Positions 60,009 through 64,000 of a stretch of 64,000 nt of DNA are shown piece after piece. How positions within the stretch are numbered: position 1 is the stretch's first letter; each line of letters opens with the position of its first letter. Below the pieces are notes generated by a model. It saw nothing but the letters and a program-made list of their open reading frames with translations, made no database searches and was not told the DNA's origin. Source of the stretch: Zygnema cylindricum (Eukaryota; Streptophyta; Zygnematophyceae; Zygnematales; Zygnemataceae). The stretch is taken from positions 1 through 64,000 of the forward strand of contig JBBHKE010002286.1 in NCBI GenBank assembly GCA_037447655.1. The letters run 5' to 3'. Both the position numbers and the translations under genes were made by a program.

Positions 60009-60358
60009 ATGGCTAAACTTAATTTTTGTTTTAACTACTTTAAAAAATCAAGAGCTGAAAAAATTGTCAAGGATTTTAGAGACAATGCATCTAATTACGA
60101 TCTTAATTTGAGTGCTAACATCCATCTTAGGGATAGAGAAGTAGAATATGTTATCAACAATTTAAATATTGCTCAATGGATTCATTCATAACGGAATCTC
60201 AAAAACATTCAAAAGAATCAGCAAAAAAACATGCCATTTTTGGTTTCAAAATTGAAACTATACTAAAACCAATGGAACAAAACAGACCCTTGCCTAAATT
60301 TGACTCGGTTTACTCGACCTCAATTGCAATCGAATACCAGACAAAGGGCCAGGATTAA
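60009..60358 (+). pseudogene. Unidentified coding-like segment in the right arm
   Basis: Two overlapping frames (60009-60191 and 60176-60358) read MAKLNFCFNYFKKSRAEKIV ... LNIAQWIHS and FITESQKHSKESAKKHAIFG ... PKFDSVYSTSIAIEYQT. The mirrored left-arm copy conserves many codons. No family recognised; it may be another part of the Harbinger-related element or an old gene fragment. Confidence 0.35.
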
Positions 60359-61429
60359 TCCATTTATTGATACACGGTCGCCCACTAGTGAGATTGAAAT
60401 TGCTCATGATAACAATAGTATATAATATTTAATAAAATCTATATTGAAAATTAACTCCAACAAAAAACCTCAAGGCAAAACCAGAAGCCGTCATGACTAA
60501 AACTGTTATTAAAGAGAATCGAGAAAATTGCCAGCTTACACCTCTACAAACCCCTTTAAATAAAATAGGAGGGAAAAAAGAAAACGAATTCACATTTTAC
60601 ATAGGCATCAACAAAAACATGTTTTCATAAGACATCGAATTTCATCTTAGATTCCCACATTATTTGATTTTATGTAACAATGTAATTATTAGCATTTTTA
60701 TCTTGCTAAAGAGCCCATCGTTAAACTTATTAACTTAACACTTAAAACTACTAACTTTTCACTTCTAAATTCGTAGCGAAATTGCGAAAGCCCCAAGGTT
60801 ATTCATGTGGTCCAAAGACAAGACATTAACTTAATAAACTTTTAAATTTATCAATTTATAAAAATTATTAAATTTATTATATTCATTATTTTTATTAGAC
60901 TTATTAGCTTTTTCACTTGTTAAACTTCCTAACTTATGAAATGTTTTATTTTTTTACCTTAAAAAGGCAAAAAAAAGCGAAAAAATGACAATAAGCCAAA
61001 ATTTGAATACGTAAATCTATAATTTAGATAAACCCTAAAAACTGTAAAACAAGATTCTCAAAATTCTCAAAACCGCTTGATATCTAAACGCAAATTGCCT
61101 CAAAATTTGAATCAAATATGACGGTTTTTTTATTTGACCCTTAAGTCTTTAAAAGAGAATCGGTTTGTACCTCGATTCAGATTTTCCCTCTCAATTTGTA
61201 ATCCCAGCGTCAATAGTTGATTTCTAAAACACCAACAACAGTTTTTTTAAAAATTAGAAAAGCTCAACAAAGTCAACCTAAACAAAACCAAATCAAATCA
61301 AATTTCATCAAATTCCATTGATCTCAATTTTGCTTTACTAAAGGAGTTGAATAGCATACCAATCAGTTTGAAAACAAAAGCTTGAGAAGAGTTGGAAACA
61401 AAATCTTTATACAACAGCTTTTTAGATTG

Positions 61430-61659
61430 ATAAAAAAGGTAACGGTCAGGTTTACAAATGGGGGTTGGAGGGAGTGAGGGATGGAGGGAAAAAGTGTGAG
61501 CTTTTTAGGTTGGTAAAAAAAGTAACGGCCAGGTTTACAAATGGGGGTTGGAGGGATTGAGGGATGGAGGGAAAAAGTGTGAGCTTTTTAGATTGATAAA
61601 AAAAGTAACGGCCTGGTTTACAAATGGGGGTTGGAGGGAGTGAGAGATGGAGGGAAAAA

Positions 61660-61670
<11 letters not shown>
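61430..61670. repeat. 83-bp minisatellite, three units (right arm)
   Basis: Reverse complement of the left-arm units, followed by (GA)n. Confidence 0.9.
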
Positions 61671-61690
<20 letters not shown>

Positions 61691-63214
61691 TACCGTTTCG
61701 TACTAGGCCGTACTGTTTTTTTTTTTTTTTTTTCAAAAGATGTTTACTTAAAATTCGTTGAGATTCTCCAGACTTCTTGGAGAGAACTACCACCGTCCGA
61801 TTTTCAATTTTCGACGCAAACGCTTCTTGTTTCCAGTACGTAGCTAGTCTCCTCTAACTGTCCTCGGGAGGAGAGTTTGTGATTACTGGACGCGTGTTTT
61901 GGTCCACTTGTAAAGTCAGAGTCGATCCACGACAGACGTGAAGTAATAAACTTACATGTGGCAATTGGAGTGTACCGTGTGACATGAAAGCCAGCCTGTT
62001 CGACGACAAAAAAATCTTGTAATTTTTTCTTGCGAAAACAATAAAATAGCCGTTCCGAGTTTTTGCTTCGCCAGCTTTTAGGTTTACCGTTGCCTTGTTT
62101 CAAAGAAAGACGCAGAACCTTAACCCGAATTCAATATCCTCAAACATTTTGAGGAAGTTCTATTGGACGGTTACTTCCGATAACAACAAAGTCGGTGCAC
62201 GGAAAGCTGTACATTATTCGAGCGCCCGTCTGTTGCGGAAGTTAATTTTTTTCCGGTGAGAATAGGCTATCATTCATGCCTGAGGAGAGTTAGAACTTGG
62301 ATACTTTCTAAAGCTTATGGTGCCAATATGTACACAAATCAGTGTTACATGGGTTGTTGTGGTACAGCACAATGTCCAGACCGTTACAGAACCTGGGAAC
62401 GTTCTATTAAATAACACCTTATGTAATAATGACACCTTGAGACGTTTTTTCAGATTTTTCAGAATGATCAGGCGGTAATCGCGGTCCCAGATCGGACAGA
62501 ATGATTTCGTACGGAATTACATGGATGCCGATGGATGGTGGATGGTTATCCGGCATCCACGTTTCTGATCGAGCGGCGGTTTTTGACTCGATATTCGGCT
62601 TTTTGTCATTTTGCGTGGCTCCAGGACGGCAGACAGCGCGCGAAAGCGCAAGGGCGACTGTAGTTATGGACCCACGTGTCTGCCAGCAACTGGGAAGCGT
62701 GTCAAACGGCCGTGAATAATTAAAGTATAATTATATATACGTTTTGACGGTGAATAATACCCTGTGACGTCACATGAATGCGTAGCGTTTTTGTCGGCAC
62801 GATACGATGCGCTTACCTTTAATAGAGTGAATAACATTAATTCAGTTGTGATTTTTTTTGGCCGAAAATTACAAAAAATGTGTTAGCAACACTGTTTAAG
62901 GACGTGAAAGACAAACTGCCACGTCTCCTTGTACTCAATTAGTACTATTAAATCTAATTTTAGATTATTAACGGTAATAAGTCCTCTACGCTAGTAACGG
63001 TATGCTGTGTACGTTACACTGCCCATCTTTAACAAAGTTAAGGATTTTATTAGTGTTAATGCGAAATTAAAATTAATAATACTAATTAAGTGCAGAGAGA
63101 AGTGGCAGATTATGTCCATTTTCTTCAAAAGTGTTGTTAACACTGTTTTTTGATTTTCCACTAAAAATATCGCGACCTAATTAGTGTTGTTAAGTCTAAT
63201 AACGATGAGCTGTC

Positions 63215-63441
63215 TACACCGTGTATCGCTATTACTATTAGTGTTAATAATTTTTTCTTCACTTAAAATATCTTTTCTTCGTACACACTTGTCCGCTTTT
63301 TATACGGAGACCGCCGATGGGAAGGTGAGAATCTTGGTTTTTAATCGCAACCGTCAGATCCGTAATCCGACAAACATGTACGGAGAAAAGATGTTTTAAG
63401 TGGGAAAAAAAATTTCAACACCAATAGCGATACATGGTGTA
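63215..63441. mobile_element. Small TACACC-ended MITE in the right arm
   Basis: Mirror copy of 50146-50372, nearly identical: TACACCGTGTATCGCTATTAC to AGCGATACATGGTGTA. Confidence 0.75.
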
Positions 63442-64000
63442 CTTTCGAAGATATTCGGTCGTTTCGAAGTTACTTGGTCGTTTTCAATGTTGTTTTTTAA
63501 TTCCGAAAGTTTTTATGTACAAAAATCATTCCAATTAAGGGCGCTCAATCCTGTCCGTCCATTTCAGTTAAATGACGGTCTCATTATTAATAATTGTTCG
63601 TTTCTTTTATTCTTTATCTTTGCCCTAAACCGTGTCGATTAATCAAACAAAAATCTTCCACTTTATTATTATACATATTTTTTCTTTATTAGGAGTTTCA
63701 ATCCCTGTGATCCTAATGATGTGCATTTCAGCCGCTATTGCAACTTTTGCAAAATTAGAGTACGATTTTTAGGGATAATATATGAATTAAACATATTTTC
63801 ACATGTTAAGGCATGTACTATTCTTTATAATACCGCATTCTAGAACTATGACGTAAAGAGAAAAAAAAAAAGAAAAAAAAACTAAGTGACAACAAGGAAC
63901 GAACATGAAATTATGCTAAGTCATAACAACTATTAGAGTTATTGCAAATGTTAAAAAGAAAAAAAACCAGTGTGTCTTTAGCAAACTTGGGAAAAGTTTC

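Larger units (their letters stand above)
57280..64000. repeat. Right arm of the giant palindrome (runs off the window)
   Basis: Mirror of 49599-56865. It lacks the left arm's tandem duplication but has a private (CT)n block (59611-59688) and about 340 nt (61695-62035) with no left counterpart. It still pairs at position 64000, so the true arm length is unknown. Confidence 0.9.

Overview
The window looks like nuclear DNA of a green-lineage eukaryote. It is AT-rich, has GT-AG introns with pyrimidine-rich 3' ends, few genes, and is dominated by LTR retrotransposons, DNA-transposon remnants and small non-autonomous inverted-repeat elements. The mix (copia with a UBN2-type gag, a chromodomain gypsy, Tourist/Harbinger and hAT MITEs) suggests an early-diverging streptophyte such as a charophyte alga or bryophyte. 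This is inference; no organelle or rRNA marker is present.

Layout. 1-2.3 kb: the last two exons of a TMCO1-like ER calcium-channel gene. 2.3-11.8 kb: gene-poor DNA with two hAT MITEs (each with a perfect 8-bp target duplication), a Tourist-like MITE (TAA duplication), a fold-back element, a TACACC-ended element and a minisatellite. 12-36.4 kb: a nested retrotransposon stack. The oldest layer, copia A (minus), is split by a chromodomain gypsy element (plus). The gypsy element is in turn interrupted by copia B (plus, intact LTRs, duplication GAAAA), copia C (minus) and remnants D and E. 37.2-38.5 kb: a solo LTR of the same copia family. 38.7-39.8 kb: a decayed reverse-transcriptase polyprotein C-terminus. 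40-42.5 kb: a MITE cluster. 44.8-46.7 kb: a two-exon BTB/POZ gene. 48.1-48.3 kb: a lone exon encoding the SNM1/DRMBL C-terminus. 49.6 kb to the window end: a huge imperfect palindrome with arms of about 7 kb, each arm carrying broken PIF/Harbinger transposase and Myb/SANT-like fragments near the centre.

Only TMCO1 and the BTB gene look like functional host genes. Copia B, the least damaged mobile element, has one nonsense codon and one 1-nt frameshift. The most distinctive biology is in the copia family. Its primer-binding site matches the internal anticodon stem-loop of initiator tRNA-Met (half-tRNA priming, as in Drosophila copia). The polyprotein ATG lies exactly 20 nt before the LTR end in every member, so the reading frame runs through the primer site. 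The LTRs also carry a conserved stem-loop shaped like a tRNA T-arm, with a compensatory base-pair change.
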